Assembly (NCBI GenBank): GCA_030431975.1
Contig: JAUIHP010000026.1
Span: forward strand, 1 to 64,000
Length of the DNA: 64,000 bases
Direction: 5' to 3'
Source: a bacterium
GTDB taxonomy: Bacteria > Eisenbacteria > RBG-16-71-46 > CAIMUX01
Shown here: in pieces, positions 63,772-64,000 of the stretch
Layout: each line of letters starts with the position of its first letter
Position numbering within the stretch: position 1 is the first letter of the stretch
Made by a program: the position numbers and the translations under genes
The notes under the pieces: model-generated
Told to the model about the DNA's origin: nothing
The model's input: only the letters and a program-made list of their open reading frames with translations
Databases searched by the model: none

Positions 63772-64000
63772 TCAGGAACCGCTGAGAAGCCCTTCGGAGA
63801 TCCAACCGAGGTGTTCGCTCAGATACGGAGTGAACCCCTTGTGGTGATACCGGACATTTCCGTCAGGTCCGATCACGTAAAGTGCGGGGATGCTCTGCAC
63901 GTTGAAGACACGAGCCCATTGCTCTGTTCCCAGTGCGACGGGCATCGGATACCCGGATGCCTCCCAGAACGGTTCGACGGATCCGCCACCGTCTCTCTCG
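63772..64000 (-). CDS. TlpA/thioredoxin-like protein, C-terminal fragment
   Basis: Only the last 75 codons are in the window. The frame contains F-N-V-Q-S-I-P-A-L-Y-V-I-G-P-D-G-N-V-R-Y-H-H-K-G-F, the cis-Pro strand and following turn of TlpA/ResA thioredoxins (the usual I-P-T-x-F-L-I-D-x-x-G). The redox CxxC is upstream, outside the window, so activity cannot be judged. It ends G-L-L-S-G-S. Confidence 0.75.
   Translation of the reverse strand, partial: ERDGGGSVEPFWEASGYPMPVALGTEQWARVFNVQSIPALYVIGPDGNVRYHHKGFTPYLSEHLGWISEGLLSGS

Overview
The window is about 64 kb of high-GC DNA, roughly 60 to 65 percent by eye. It carries about 52 protein genes and no recognisable rRNA, tRNA or CRISPR array. 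The gene content suggests an uncultured bacterium of the FCB-superphylum sphere, such as Candidatus Eisenbacteria, Krumholzibacteriota or Latescibacterota. This is inferred from many TolB/PD40 lipoproteins, a Ser/Thr kinase fused to a PD40 propeller, at least five secreted proteins ending in a PNP-x-x-G FlgD/T9SS-like domain, a Reg_prop/Y_Y_Y sensor kinase, an archaeal/eukaryal-type glycyl-tRNA synthetase, and frequent GTG/TTG starts. No marker gene proves it.

Layout. 1-8.5 kb: a truncated FG-GAP protein, a propeller sensor kinase with its LuxR regulator (ATGA overlap), a Spy-like protein, a PD40 lipoprotein and a START-like secreted protein. 8.5-18.4 kb: PD40 lipoprotein, ATP-grasp ligase (TTG start), LigB/DODA dioxygenase, secreted endonuclease/exonuclease/phosphatase-family protein, a B12-binding protein that resembles the CarH photoreceptor core without its DNA-binding domain, a membrane protein behind an 8-bp microsatellite, and a TetR regulator with a repeat tail. 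18.4-23.1 kb: YciH/SUI1 followed by a signalling cluster of receiver-plus-degenerate-kinase, FIST protein and hybrid kinase with Hpt. 23.1-33 kb: SGNH-like exported protein, HNH protein with internal 15-residue repeats, lipoproteins, LOG-family protein, YHS-like lipoprotein, VOC protein and a second Spy-like protein.

33-47.9 kb: GlpD, an ECF sigma factor operon, a subtilase, the PD40 Ser/Thr kinase, FmdB, a duplicated-domain secreted protein, and pntB/pntA. 48.4-54.6 kb: dockerin-like protein, QueE, a class V aminotransferase, and a 1,030-residue lipoprotein built of twenty six-cysteine GACC repeats. 54.7-58.6 kb: a lower-GC island with two small membrane proteins whose soluble domains resemble histone folds, a 47-residue ORF translationally coupled to an AlbA/Schlafen-type ATP-binding protein, a GNAT acetyltransferase and a RibD/DHFR-like protein. 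58.6-64 kb: a histone-H1-like lysine/alanine tail fused to tandem carboxymuconolactone-decarboxylase-like domains, overlapping glycyl-tRNA synthetase; an inositol monophosphatase; a lipoprotein; and a truncated TlpA-like protein.

A recurrent theme is locus-specific short tandem repeats (6, 8, 12, 14, 18, 19 and 45 bp) in intergenic gaps and in the linkers of otherwise ordinary enzymes. The best candidates for undescribed biology are the 54.8-57.3 kb island, the H1-like/CMD fusion, the GACC-repeat lipoprotein, and the stand-alone B12 photoreceptor-like protein.
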